Notes: generated by a model not told the origin, from the sequence alone. Counted from the first letter of the stretch, positions 34,081 through 45,182 are shown. The stretch is 64,000 nt of DNA from Pannonibacter sp. XCT-53 (GCF_009915765.1 NZ_JAABLQ010000003.1:186001-250000), one strand, 5' to 3'. Program-made: numbers and translations.

Positions 34081-36679
34081 TCACGATCCTCTGCGGCACC
34101 ACGATGATCTTGCGCGGAGCGCGGCCTTCCAGCGCCCGCTGGACGAAATCCTGGGCCAGTGTGGCTGCTTCGACGTCGGCCGTCGAGGCGTCGCGTGCCA
34201 CGGTGATCTCGCCCTTCTTCTTGCCGTTGACCTGAACCGGCAGGACGACGCTGTCCTCGACCAGCAGGCTCTCGTCGAGCGCCGGCCAGGCGGCTTCCGC
34301 CACCAGCGTGTCATGTCCGAGTTCGGACCAGCATTCCTCTGCAAGATGCGGCATCATCGGTGCCATCATCATGACGAGGTATTCGCAGGCCTCGCGCGCG
34401 GCCCAGGCGGCATCCGCCGCGCCGAGACCGGCGTGGACCGTCTTGCCGATCTGGTTCACGAGTTCATAGATGCGGGCGACCGCCCGGTTGAAGCCGAGGC
34501 CTTCGATGTCGCGGGAGACGGCGGCCAGCGTCTTGTGCGTGGCACGGCGCAGCTCCAGCGCCGCTTCGCCCATTTGCGGGGCCTCGACGCCGCGCTTCGG
34601 CGTGGCCGCCACTTCGCCGACCAGGCGCCAGACGCGCTGCACGAAGCGCCAGGAGCCCTGAACGCCTTCCTCGGTCCAGATGACGTCGCGCTCCGGCGGG
34701 CTGTCGGACAGCACGAACCAGCGGGCCGTGTCGGCACCATAGGTCTCGATGATGTCCGTCGGGTCGACCGTGTTCTTCTTCGACTTGGACATCTTCTCGA
34801 TGGAGCCGATGGTCACCGGTGCGCCGGTGGCGATCTCGACTGCCTGGCGCGTCTCGCCCTCGACGAAACGGATCTCGGTCGGGCTCAGCCACTTGCCCTC
34901 CACGCTCTTGTAGGTCTCGTGCGTGACCATGCCCTGCGTGAACAGGCCCTTGAACGGCTCCTTCAGGTCCAGCGCGCCCACCTTCTGCATCGCGCGGGTG
35001 AAGAAGCGCGAGTAGAGCAGGTGCAGGATCGCGTGCTCGATGCCGCCGATGTACTGGTCGACCGGCAGCCAGCCATTGGCCGCCTGCGGATCGGTCGGTT
35101 CGTCATGGTGCGGAGCGGTGAACCGGGCGAAATACCAGGAACTGTCCACGAAGGTGTCCATGGTGTCGGTTTCCCGGCGCGCCGGCTTGCCGCATTTCGG
35201 GCAGGCGCAATGGCGCCAGGTGGCGTGCCGGTCGAGCGGGTTGCCGGGCTTGTCGAAGGTGATGTCGTCCGGCAGCTTGACCGGCAGGTTCTCGTCCTTC
35301 TCCGGCACCACGCCGCAGTCGTCGCAATGGATGACCGGGATCGGGCAGCCCCAGTAGCGCTGGCGCGAGATGCCCCAGTCACGCAGGCGGTAGTTCACCT
35401 GGCGGGTGGCCTGCGGCGCACCGTGGAGCGTTACCGCTTCCAGCTTGCGCGCGACCGCCTCCTTGGCTTCGGCGATGCCGAGGCCGTCGAGGAAGCCGGA
35501 GTTGAAGAGGGTGCCATCCTCCGTGTAGGCCACGTCGGCGACGGTGAAGGCGGCCGGATCGGCGTCCTTCGGCAGCACGACGGGCTTCACCGGCAGGCCA
35601 TACTTGCGGGCGAAGTCGAGGTCGCGCTGGTCATGCGCCGGGCAGGCGAAGATCGCGCCGGTGCCGTAATCCATCAGGATGAAGTTGGCGATGTAGACGG
35701 GCAACTCGATGGAGGCATCCAGCGGGTGCCTCACGCGCAGGCCCGTGTCGATGCCCTTCTTCTCGGCCGTCTCGATGGCCTCGGCCGAGGTGCCGATGCG
35801 GCGGCAGTCCTCGATGAAGGCCGCGATGGCCGGATTGCTCTCCGCGAGCTTCCCCGAGATCGGGTGATCCGGCGACAGGCCCATGAACGAGGCACCGAAC
35901 AGCGTGTCGGGGCGCGTGGTGAAGATCTCGAGCGTCGTGTCGCCCGTCGGGGCCGGAGCGGTGAACTCGAAGCGGACGCGCAGGCCTTCCGACTTGCCGA
36001 TCCAGTTCTTCTGCATCAGGCGGACCTTTTCCGGCCAGCGGTCGAGCGTGTCGATCGCCTCCAGCAGGTCCTCGGAATAGTCGGTGATCTTGAAGAACCA
36101 CTGGGTCAGCTCGCGCTGCTCGACGAGGGCGCCGGAGCGCCAGCCGCGGCCGTCGATCACCTGCTCGTTGGCGAGCACGGTCATGTCGACCGGGTCCCAG
36201 TTGACCTTGGACTTCTTGCGATAGACGAGGCCGGCTTCCAGGAACTTCAGGAACAGGCGCTGCTGCTGCGTGTAGTATTCCACGTCGCAGGTCGCGAACT
36301 CGCGGCTCCAGTCCAGCGACAGGCCCATGATCTTGAGCTGGCCGCGCATGAAGGCGATGTTCTCGTAGGTCCAGTCCTTCGGATGGACGTTGTTCTGCAT
36401 GGCCGCGTTCTCGGCGGGCATGCCGAACGCGTCCCAGCCCATCGGATGCAGCACGTTGAAGCCGCGGGCGCGCTTGTAGCGGGCCACGACGTCACCCATC
36501 GCGTAGTTGCGGACGTGTCCCATGTGGATGCGGCCGGACGGGTAGGGGAACATCTCCAGCACGTAGTATTTCTCGCGCGGATCGTCGTTGGACGTCTTGA
36601 ACACGTCCTTCTCGTCCCACAGCTTCTGCCAGCGCGCCTCGACATCGCGCGCGTTGTAACGTTCCCGTTCCGTAGCCAT
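34067..36679 (-). CDS. leuS: Leucyl-tRNA synthetase
   Basis: Class I synthetase charging tRNA-Leu. 870 residues. HIGH-type motif HMGH at 52-55, the editing (CP1) domain with TTRPDTLFG, WGCPIPVIHCDDCG zinc-like segment, KMSKS at 629-633 (SIEKMSKSKKN), and anticodon-binding C-terminus with VQVNGKKKGE. Start MATERERYNARDVE matches homologues; an ATG four codons upstream (36691) is an alternative, neither with a strong ribosome site. Confidence 0.97.
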   Translation of the reverse strand: MATERERYNARDVEARWQKLWDEKDVFKTSNDDPREKYYVLEMFPYPSGRIHMGHVRNYAMGDVVARYKRARGFNVLHPMGWDAFGMPAENAAMQNNVHPKDWTYENIAFMRGQLKIMGLSLDWSREFATCDVEYYTQQQRLFLKFLEAGLVYRKKSKVNWDPVDMTVLANEQVIDGRGWRSGALVEQRELTQWFFKITDYSEDLLEAIDTLDRWPEKVRLMQKNWIGKSEGLRVRFEFTAPAPTGDTTLEIFTTRPDTLFGASFMGLSPDHPISGKLAESNPAIAAFIEDCRRIGTSAEAIETAEKKGIDTGLRVRHPLDASIELPVYIANFILMDYGTGAIFACPAHDQRDLDFARKYGLPVKPVVLPKDADPAAFTVADVAYTEDGTLFNSGFLDGLGIAEAKEAVARKLEAVTLHGAPQATRQVNYRLRDWGISRQRYWGCPIPVIHCDDCGVVPEKDENLPVKLPDDITFDKPGNPLDRHATWRHCACPKCGKPARRETDTMDTFVDSSWYFARFTAPHHDEPTDPQAANGWLPVDQYIGGIEHAILHLLYSRFFTRAMQKVGALDLKEPFKGLFTQGMVTHETYKSVEGKWLSPTEIRFVEGETRQAVEIATGAPVTIGSIEKMSKSKKNTVDPTDIIETYGADTARWFVLSDSPPERDVIWTEEGVQGSWRFVQRVWRLVGEVAATPKRGVEAPQMGEAALELRRATHKTLAAVSRDIEGLGFNRAVARIYELVNQIGKTVHAGLGAADAAWAAREACEYLVMMMAPMMPHLAEECWSELGHDTLVAEAAWPALDESLLVEDSVVLPVQVNGKKKGEITVARDASTADVEAATLAQDFVQRALEGRAPRKIIVVPQRIVNVVG

Positions 36680-36905
36680 CAATTTCGCCATTTCATCGGC
36701 GCCCGCAAACAGGCGCGCATCACACACAGGTCTGCCGGACTGTCACCAGAATTTCCCGCAAGGGTCAACATGATTGGCTGAAATTGCGGCGCATTTCGCG
36801 CCGGGAAGAGGGCTGCGGGAAGCAGTGGCTTGAACCGGAGAGGCTTGCCACCGTATCAGAGGCACACGCCGCCCGCCACGGGCGCCTGATGCTGGAGATC
36901 CTGCC

Positions 36906-37574
36906 ATGGCCGACACCGCCACCGACCGTCTTGCCGCGGTCCTTGCCGACATCCGCAGCGCCGAGGCCGAACAGGGTCGCGCCGCCGGCGCCGTCACCCT
37001 GATCGCCGTGTCGAAGACCTTCGAGGCCGACGACATCCGCCCCGTGCTGCAGGCCGGGCAGCGCGTCTTCGGCGAGAACCGGGTGCAGGAGGCGATGGGC
37101 AAGTGGCCCGGCCTGCGGCAGGAGTTCTCCGGCATCGAGCTGCATCTGATCGGGCCGCTGCAGTCCAACAAGGCCAGGGAGGCGGTCGCCACCTTCGACG
37201 TGATCCACACCATCGACCGGGAGAAGATCGCCCGGGCCCTGAAGGTGGAGATGCTGGCGCAGGGCCGGGACCTGCCGTGCTTCATCCAGGTGAACACCGG
37301 CGAGGAACCGCAGAAGGCCGGCATCGCGCCGAAGGAGGCCGACGCTTTCATCCGCCTGTGCCGCGAGGACATCGGCCTGACCGTGATCGGCCTGATGTGC
37401 ATTCCGCCGGTCGAGGAGGCGCCGGGGCCGCATTTTGCCCTGCTGCAGAAGATTGCCACCCGCAACGGACTTGCGCAGCTCTCGATGGGCATGTCGGCCG
37501 ACTACGGCATTGCCGTTTCCTTTGGCGCCACCCATGTGAGGGTCGGTTCCGCCATTTTCGGCGGCCGGGGCTGA
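36906..37574 (+). CDS. YggS-family PLP homeostasis protein
   Basis: PLP-binding TIM-barrel protein involved in vitamin B6 balance, without known enzymatic activity. 222 residues; PLP lysine at 37 in LIAVSKTF, then VFGENRVQEA, HLIGPLQSNK and SMGMSADYGIAVSFGATHVRVGSAIFG are the family signature. Divergent from leuS with a 226-nt spacer. Confidence 0.93.
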   Translation: MADTATDRLAAVLADIRSAEAEQGRAAGAVTLIAVSKTFEADDIRPVLQAGQRVFGENRVQEAMGKWPGLRQEFSGIELHLIGPLQSNKAREAVATFDVIHTIDREKIARALKVEMLAQGRDLPCFIQVNTGEEPQKAGIAPKEADAFIRLCREDIGLTVIGLMCIPPVEEAPGPHFALLQKIATRNGLAQLSMGMSADYGIAVSFGATHVRVGSAIFGGRG

Positions 37575-37602
37575 TCTGCAAGGGCCGGGGAGGGCCGGGG
37601 CG

Positions 37603-38001
37603 ATGATGTTCGACGGGATCAACCTGATCGGTGTGGCGGTGGCCGGGCTGGTCAGCTTCTGCTTCAGCCTGGCCTGGCATCTGGTGCTGGGGTCACGCTG
37701 GCAGCGCCTTGCCGGTGTTGCCCCCGGAACGCCGCAGCGCGATCCGCTGACGCTGGTCGTCTCGCTCGTCGCGCATCTGCTGATGGCCTTCATCTTCGCC
37801 GGCGTGATCTACCATGCCGGGGGTCTCAGCATGAAAAGCGGCCTGATTTCCGCAGGAATGATCTGGACCGGCTTTTTCCTCACATCGCTCGTCGTGACCC
37901 ATCGGCATCAACGGTCAAGCCCCCTTCTGACGCTGGTCGAGAGCCTGCACTGGCTCGGCGTGGTGGGTCTCCAGGGCCTCGCCATCGGAATTGTCGGGTG
38001 A
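37603..38001 (+). CDS. DUF1761 membrane protein
   Basis: 132 residues with four hydrophobic segments; opens with INLIGVAVAGLVSFCFSLAWHLVLG and ends with SLHWLGVVGLQGLAIGIVG, as in DUF1761 proteins. Function unknown. 28 nt behind the YggS gene, so probably co-transcribed. Confidence 0.78.
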   Translation: MMFDGINLIGVAVAGLVSFCFSLAWHLVLGSRWQRLAGVAPGTPQRDPLTLVVSLVAHLLMAFIFAGVIYHAGGLSMKSGLISAGMIWTGFFLTSLVVTHRHQRSSPLLTLVESLHWLGVVGLQGLAIGIVG

Positions 38002-38131
38002 CCTAACCACCGAATCCGCCTACGAAAGTTCGACTTATCCCTAATGGACGCGACCGGGGCTGCCCAGCATAATGCCGCCGAACCGGGGGTGTCCCAAGGG
38101 AAGCCAGCCGGAAAGCAGTTGGGAGGAAGGC

Positions 38132-40069
<1,938 letters not shown>

Positions 40070-40120
40070 TCCTTCGGCCCGCCGCCGAAACACGAAGGCC
40101 CGCCGGCGAACCGGCGGGCC

Positions 40121-40373
40121 TCAGACTGCTGACAAACTTCGGGTTTCGTCAGTTTGCCGTCATTCCGGACAAGGTGAGCGTTCAGCGAACCGCAGATCCG
40201 GAATCCAGCATGTCTGTGCGAGCGCAAGCGAGCCCAAAACCAAGTCAACTCGATACGACTCGCGACCGACAGGTGTGTCGCGCTTCGCGCGGCTGATGTC
40301 TGGATCCCGGCTCGGCGCTTCGCTCACGCTCAGCTGGGCCGGGATGACGATAGAGGGTTTGTCATCAATCTCA
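40121..40373. repeat. MITE-like intergenic repeat, copy 2, inside a duplicated terminator hairpin
   Basis: About 253 bp, same internal order as copy 1 at 17477-17731. Left terminal repeat TCAGACTGCTGACAAAC (40121-40137); the right end (40357-40373) reads TGAGATTGATGACAAAC on the other strand, more degenerate. Flanked by identical 26-bp hairpins, arm AGGCCCGCCGG with CGAA loop: 40096-40121 (no T-tract) and 40373-40398 (T-tract). The hairpin sequence is unrelated to that at copy 1. Confidence 0.85.
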
Positions 40374-40402
40374 GGCCCGCCGGCGAACCGGCGGGCCTTT
40401 TT
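40373..40402 (+). terminator. Rho-independent terminator distal to repeat copy 2
   Basis: 11-bp GC-rich stem AGGCCCGCCGG/CCGGCGGGCCT with CGAA loop followed by TTTTT. Exact duplicate of the hairpin at 40096-40121; likely the working terminator for acs. Confidence 0.85.
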
Positions 40403-40436
40403 CCTGCGGTGGCTTGCGCTGCCGCCGTTCCGGCGG

Positions 40437-41885
40437 TCATTTTGAAAGGTAGATCGACTGGATCTGGTTGGCGATCTTCTGGAAGGCCGAGATCAGGGCC
40501 TGTGAATTCGTCGCCTTGAAGTAGCTCGTGTTCGGATCAGTCGCGCAGTACTGCATGAGGGTTTCAGCATTGGAACTGGGTCCATTTGATCCCGCAAACA
40601 GAACTGTATAGATGTGAATGTCTTTTTCTTTCATCGCATCGCAAAGTCTGCGTGCTCTGACAGAGGGCTGATCATTGTATCCGGCATCGTGGAAGTACTG
40701 GCCTTGCCAATAGCTGTTGGTGCCGTTCAGACAGCCGCCGCCGAGCCAGCGATCTGGCAACCAGTAGAAACCATTCCTGCTGTCATGGAAGTTCCAGCCA
40801 GCCTCGGTTGAGTCAGACCTTTGCCCCCTGAAGTTGCAGGTGTTCCGGTTCATGGCGACGAGATCGTAGAAGTCGTTGAAGTCACCGTCAGTCATGATCA
40901 AGGCGACCTTCTTCAGCTTGTCCTTGCCGTAGCTTTCCGGATCGGAGGCTGAAGGCCAGAGGTTGGACCAGTTCGGAGACAAGGTGTACCAACCCCAGGC
41001 GATCCCGATCTGGCCGGCTGTTCCGCCCATCGCGACGAGCCCGTTGATTGCCGTTTTCAGGGCAGGCGCGTTTGCGGACAAGGGGCGCAGGGGCGATTGC
41101 GACGGGCATTTGGTCGTCCCGCCGCCAAAGAAGTTCGAGCTTTGGCCATTGAAGTTGTAGGTCGCGTCCGTGAACTTCTGCGGGCCCATGCGTTCTGTCA
41201 CACAGGGGGTGTAGGGCGAATTGCCATTCTTCACGAGGGGGGCATACGTGCCGAGATTGACGCCCTGGCTGTAGGGGACGAGCGAAATCTTCACTCTCGA
41301 GTCCGACTCGCTCGTTTCCGGCGGAATGAGGATGTCGACCACGGAGGTTGCCGCAGTTCGCAGGGAGGCGATGTTGTTGTTCGTGTTCATCGACCCGGTG
41401 ATGTCGAGAACCATCGCCAGCTCGACGTCGAACAGCGAGTAGGTCGACTGGGCCGTGACCGACACGGGGATGGTCTTGGGGCCGATGCCGCCCATGAAGA
41501 TGAAGGTGGTCGGCACGTTTGCCGTTGCTGTCGCCTCGACGGTGCCTTCGACCGGGTCGATGGTGTAGACGAGGTTGCCCATGCTGACCCCTTCGAGGTT
41601 GAGCGAGGTCAGGTTGGACTGGAAGCTCTTGTTCAGGACATCGGAAATCTCCGCGTCCGTCATGATCTTCACCGACAGGTCGCGCGCCACCGCCAGCACC
41701 GCCGCATCGACGGCCGCAGCCACCCGGGCCCGGATCAGGATGGCCCGGCCGAAGTCCGTGCCGGCGCCGGCGACGACGATGAGGATCAGCAGCATGAAGC
41801 CGGCAATCGGCAGGAAGACACCGCGCGTTTCCACCGCGAACGCGTGTACAGTCTTCGCCAGGCGCGTCAGGGCAGGGGGAACCAT
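40437..41885 (-). CDS. TadG-like protein with von Willebrand factor A domain
   Basis: 482 residues. N-terminal hydrophobic anchor at about 24-42 (FLPIAGFMLLILIVVAGAGTDFGRA) with the preceding TRG is the TadE/TadG pilin-like region; a VWA domain follows with a MIDAS-type DITGS at 161-165 and a later MTDGDFND. A disulfide-rich insertion (several Cys between 230 and 420) lies within VWA. In tad loci such proteins serve Flp pilus assembly, but no other tad gene is nearby. GGAG 7 nt before the second ATG decides the start. Base composition looks less GC-rich than neighbours. Confidence 0.8.
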   Translation of the reverse strand: MVPPALTRLAKTVHAFAVETRGVFLPIAGFMLLILIVVAGAGTDFGRAILIRARVAAAVDAAVLAVARDLSVKIMTDAEISDVLNKSFQSNLTSLNLEGVSMGNLVYTIDPVEGTVEATATANVPTTFIFMGGIGPKTIPVSVTAQSTYSLFDVELAMVLDITGSMNTNNNIASLRTAATSVVDILIPPETSESDSRVKISLVPYSQGVNLGTYAPLVKNGNSPYTPCVTERMGPQKFTDATYNFNGQSSNFFGGGTTKCPSQSPLRPLSANAPALKTAINGLVAMGGTAGQIGIAWGWYTLSPNWSNLWPSASDPESYGKDKLKKVALIMTDGDFNDFYDLVAMNRNTCNFRGQRSDSTEAGWNFHDSRNGFYWLPDRWLGGGCLNGTNSYWQGQYFHDAGYNDQPSVRARRLCDAMKEKDIHIYTVLFAGSNGPSSNAETLMQYCATDPNTSYFKATNSQALISAFQKIANQIQSIYLSK

Positions 41886-42027
41886 TGCGTCACTCCAGAC
41901 AGTCATCTGCGAGTGATAATCGTCAATTCCTCTTCCGAAACACTAAAATTCGACGCAAATGCCGACGACATCTGCGGCGTTGGTTGATGGCTGTTTAAGG
42001 AGATTTCATGCGGCCGGTTAAAGTCTG

Positions 42028-42585
42028 TTAAGGCTCCAGTTCCGTGTCCCAGTACAGGAAGTCAAGCCAGCTTTCGTGCAGGTAATTGGGCGGAAAGGCG
42101 CGGCCGTTGTTGTGCAGATCCTGGATCGTCGGCTGGAACGGCATGTGCATCGGCCACATGTCGAGCTGTTCGCAGCTCTTGTTGGCCTTGCGCAGGTTGC
42201 AGGGAGAGCAGGCGGTGATGACGTTGTCCCAGGTGGTCTGTCCGCCGCGGGAGCGGGGGATGAGATGGTCGAAGGTCAGGTCGTCCTTCGAGCCGCAATA
42301 CTGGCACTGGAACTTGTCGCGCAGGAACACGTTGAAGCGGGTGAAGGCCGGGTAGCGCGAGGGTTTGACGAAGGTCTTGAGCGACACCACGCTCGGCAGC
42401 TTGAACTCGAAGGTCGGACTTCGGACCGCCGTGTCATAGACGGAGACGATGTTCACCCGGTCGAGAAAGACCGCCTTGACCGCGTCCTGCCATGACCAGA
42501 GGGACAGCGGGTAGTAACTGAGGGGCCTGTAATCCGCATTCAGCACCAGGGCCGGATGGGCGCCCGAGGGTACGGCAATCGTCAC
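42028..42585 (-). CDS. HNH endonuclease
   Basis: 185 residues. HNH finger: Cys94-x2-Cys97, Asp106-His107 (LTFDHLIPRSRGG), Asn121 and Cys126-x2-Cys129. The N-terminal ADYRPLSYYPLSLWSWQDAVKAVFLDRV is typical of a conserved, free-standing bacterial HNH family common in alphaproteobacteria; biological role uncertain. GTG start with AAGGAG 6 nt upstream. Confidence 0.88.
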   Translation of the reverse strand: MTIAVPSGAHPALVLNADYRPLSYYPLSLWSWQDAVKAVFLDRVNIVSVYDTAVRSPTFEFKLPSVVSLKTFVKPSRYPAFTRFNVFLRDKFQCQYCGSKDDLTFDHLIPRSRGGQTTWDNVITACSPCNLRKANKSCEQLDMWPMHMPFQPTIQDLHNNGRAFPPNYLHESWLDFLYWDTELEP

Positions 42586-42944
42586 CTGCGGCTCCTTGCC
42601 ATCGCAAACAGAACCGGCACCGGTACCCCGATACCGGGTACTACCTTAACTCGCTATTCATATAGTAGTGCCGAGGTGACAGTCTTGTGAAGCCCGTAAA
42701 ACACATGCGGAATCGCGGAAAACCGCGCATGTCTCCTAGGGTAAAATCGATATCCATCTTATTGAATTAAGGGATGAATCAATCATTCCCGGCAAATGGT
42801 CGGGAGAAGTCGCTGCGGCATTTTTTCCACCGGCTTGCGTGCCTTGTCCGGCGTGCGGTCGGGGATTGCCGGGTCCCCGTGCCCGACCGGGTGCCACACC
42901 CGGTGCCTGACCGCGTATCTGATCCAGAGACTTGAAAACAAAGC
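42586..42944. other. Relatively AT-rich spacer upstream of the HNH gene
   Basis: About 360 nt. On the minus strand it contains a 29-codon open frame with AGGAG (42641-42730) and hairpins at 42702-42732 and 42623-42641, i.e. a possible structured leader for the HNH gene. The plus-strand side toward leuC shows nothing else. Noticeably lower GC around 42640-42780 than the surroundings. Confidence 0.4.
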
Positions 42945-42969
42945 AAAAGCCCCCGGCGATGCCGGGGGC
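42945..42969 (-). terminator. Rho-independent terminator of leuC
   Basis: GCCCCCGGC pairs with GCCGGGGGC around a 3-nt loop and is followed on the minus strand by TTTT; 30 nt past the leuC stop. Confidence 0.85.
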
Positions 42970-42998
42970 CTGGGTGGTTCTGCGTCGGAGGCCGCGAA

Positions 42999-44411
42999 TC
43001 AGGCCGTCTGCCACTCGCGAATGTCGACGAAGCGGCCAGCGATCGCGGCGGCGGCGGCCATGGCCGGCGAGACCAGATGCGTGCGGCCCTTGAAGCCCTG
43101 ACGGCCCTCGAAGTTGCGGTTCGAGGTCGAGGCGCAGCGTTCGCCCGGCTTCAGCTTGTCCGCATTCATGGCCAGGCACATCGAGCAGCCCGGCTCGCGC
43201 CACTCGAAGCCGGCCGCCTTGAAGATCTTGTCCAGGCCCTCGGCTTCCGCCTGTTCCTTGACCAGACCGGAGCCCGGCACGACCATGGCCTTGACGCCGT
43301 CCTTCACCTTGCCGGTGCCGATGGCGGCGGCGGCGGCGCGCAGGTCCTCGATGCGGCCGTTGGTGCAGGAGCCGATGAACACGACATCGATCGGAATGTC
43401 GGTGATCTTCGTGCCCGGCGTCAGGCCCATGTAGTCCAGCGCGCGCCACTTGGACTTGCGGGTGTTCTCGTCGGCGATCTCGTCCGGGTTCGGCACGACG
43501 CCGGTCACGGAGACCACGTCCTCCGGCGACGAGCCCCAGGTCACGATCGGCGGCAGGTTGGCGGCGTCGAGCTTCACCACCTTGTCGAAATGTGCGCCCT
43601 CATCGGTGTGCAGCGTCTTCCAGTAGGCAATCGCCTGCTCAAGCGCTGCGCCCTTCGGAGCCTTCGGGCGGCCCTTGATGTAGGCGAAGGTGGTCTCGTC
43701 GGGGGCGATCAGCCCGGCGCGGGCGCCGCCCTCGATCGACATGTTGCAGATGGTCATGCGGCCTTCCATGGACAGCGAGCGGATGGCCTCGCCCGCGTAT
43801 TCCATGACGTAGCCGGTGCCGCCGGCCGTGCCGATCTCGCCGATGATGGCGAGGATAATGTCCTTGGCGGTCACGCCGGCCGGGATCTTGCCGTCCACCT
43901 GGACCAGCATGTTCTTGGCCTTCTTCTGGATCAGCGTCTGGGTGGCCAGAACGTGTTCCACTTCGGAGGTGCCGATGCCATGTGCCAGCGCGCCGAAGGC
44001 GCCGTGGGTCGAGGTGTGGCTGTCGCCGCAGACAATGGTCATGCCCGGCAGGGTGAAGCCCTGCTCCGGGCCGACGATGTGCACGACGCCCTGGCGGTTG
44101 TCGAGCTCGCTGTAGTACTCGACGCCGAACTCCGCCGCGTTGGCGGCAAGGGTCTGCACCTGCAGCGCCGATTCCGGATCGTCGATGCCCTGGCTGCGGT
44201 CGGTGGTCGGCACGTTGTGGTCGACGACGGCGAGGGTCTTCTCCGGCTGGCGCACCTTGCGGCCGGTCATGCGCAGACCTTCAAAGGCCTGCGGGCTGGT
44301 GACTTCATGCACCAGATGCCGGTCGATGTAGAGCAGGGCGGTGCCGTCTTCCTGCATGTCGACGACGTGATCATCCCAGATCTTGTCGTAGAGGGTCCGC
44401 GCTTTCGTCAT
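42999..44411 (-). CDS. leuC: 3-isopropylmalate dehydratase large subunit
   Basis: Aconitase-family isomerisation of 2- to 3-isopropylmalate in leucine synthesis, with LeuD. 470 residues; 4Fe-4S ligands Cys349 (GSCTNGR), Cys409 and Cys412 (PGCSMCL) are in the expected places, plus VCGDSHTSTHGAFG. leuD is not adjacent here, as in several rhizobia. Has its own terminator and an upstream region with inverted repeats. Confidence 0.96.
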   Translation of the reverse strand: MTKARTLYDKIWDDHVVDMQEDGTALLYIDRHLVHEVTSPQAFEGLRMTGRKVRQPEKTLAVVDHNVPTTDRSQGIDDPESALQVQTLAANAAEFGVEYYSELDNRQGVVHIVGPEQGFTLPGMTIVCGDSHTSTHGAFGALAHGIGTSEVEHVLATQTLIQKKAKNMLVQVDGKIPAGVTAKDIILAIIGEIGTAGGTGYVMEYAGEAIRSLSMEGRMTICNMSIEGGARAGLIAPDETTFAYIKGRPKAPKGAALEQAIAYWKTLHTDEGAHFDKVVKLDAANLPPIVTWGSSPEDVVSVTGVVPNPDEIADENTRKSKWRALDYMGLTPGTKITDIPIDVVFIGSCTNGRIEDLRAAAAAIGTGKVKDGVKAMVVPGSGLVKEQAEAEGLDKIFKAAGFEWREPGCSMCLAMNADKLKPGERCASTSNRNFEGRQGFKGRTHLVSPAMAAAAAIAGRFVDIREWQTA

Positions 44412-44544
44412 GGGAAACTCCTGAAACCTGGCCCGGGCTGCTCCTTGACCGCCCGAGGCGGCCGGTGCCCTTGTCGCGCTGCCGGACGGCGGTTGTTTGC
44501 CGCCTCCGGTCTTGCCCGATTCAATGCCTTGAACGCAGGGCAGG

Positions 44545-44587
44545 GGTCAAGTCTCAAGCGCGCCGTCATTCTTGAGCTTTGTTCAAG
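44545..44587 (-). promoter_or_regulatory. Promoter/operator candidate upstream of leuC
   Basis: On the minus strand a TTGACC -35-like hexamer (44545-44550) is preceded by a CTCAAG-N12-CTTGAG inverted repeat (44553-44576) that shares its CTTGAG with a second, CTTGAG-N5-TTCAAG (44571-44587). The -10 (CATTGA, 44521-44526) is poor. About 135 nt above the leuC start. Regulator unknown. Confidence 0.35.
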
Positions 44588-44666
44588 TCAGGCCGCACGG
44601 CCCGTCCCGGCGCGGCCTTCCGGCTTTGCGCGTCTGGTCCGGGCTTTTGGCCGGCGTTCCCGGCCC

Positions 44667-44697
44667 AAAAGAAAAGGGCGGCCGCGAGGCCGCCCTT
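44667..44697 (-). terminator. Rho-independent terminator of rplS
   Basis: 10-bp stem AAGGGCGGCC/GGCCGCCCTT with a 4-nt loop; on the minus strand followed by TTTTCTTTTG. 24 nt past the rplS stop and the end of the ffh-rplS block. Confidence 0.85.
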
Positions 44698-44720
44698 CCG
44701 GATCGGGAATGCCGGTCCGA

Positions 44721-45182
44721 TCACTCGGCCGAAGCGGCAGCCGCAGCAGCCTTTTCCGCAGCCGCGGCAGCCTTGGCGGCTGCGGCGTCGGCGCGGGCTT
44801 CCTCGTTGAGGCGCTTGGCGCGGGCGTTGGTGGCCTCGACGATACGGGCCGACTTGCCGCGACGGTCACGCAGGTAATACAGCTTGGCGCGGCGCACCTT
44901 GCCGCGGCGCACGACCTCGACGCTCTCGATCAGCGGAGAGCAGGTCGGGAACACGCGCTCGACGCCTTCGCCGTAGGAAATCTTGCGAACGGTGAAGCTC
45001 TCGTTGATGCCGCCACCCGAACGGGCAATGCAGACGCCTTCGTAGGCCTGCGTGCGGGTGCGGTTGCCTTCAACCACCTTCACGTTGACCTTGACGGTGT
45101 CGCCCGGGGAGAATTCCGGCAGCTTGCGGACGGCTTCGACCTTGGCCTGCTCTTCGGCGTTGATCTGTTCGATGATGTTCAT
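44721..45182 (-). CDS. rplS: 50S ribosomal protein L19
   Basis: Located at the 30S-50S interface. Residues 1-115 are a standard L19 (FSPGDTVKVNVKVVEGNR, TRTQAYEGVCIARSGGGINESFTVRKIS, RRAKLYYLRDRRGKSARI). The protein extends to 153 residues by an Ala-rich tail with interspersed Lys/Glu, beyond the usual ~115-130. The tail looks like that of RpsP in the same block. Confidence 0.97.
   Translation of the reverse strand: MNIIEQINAEEQAKVEAVRKLPEFSPGDTVKVNVKVVEGNRTRTQAYEGVCIARSGGGINESFTVRKISYGEGVERVFPTCSPLIESVEVVRRGKVRRAKLYYLRDRRGKSARIVEATNARAKRLNEEARADAAAAKAAAAAEKAAAAAASAE

Noticed and set aside
34043..36781. Very long open frame (over 900 codons) antisense to leuS
   Set aside because: Shadow of high-GC codon usage; composition is Arg/Gly/His/Asp-rich with no motifs, while the opposite strand is an unmistakable leucyl-tRNA synthetase.
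42018..42032. CtrA-like pair of TTAA half-sites upstream of the TadG-like gene
   Set aside because: Spacing is six bases, not seven, and one half-site overlaps the HNH stop codon.
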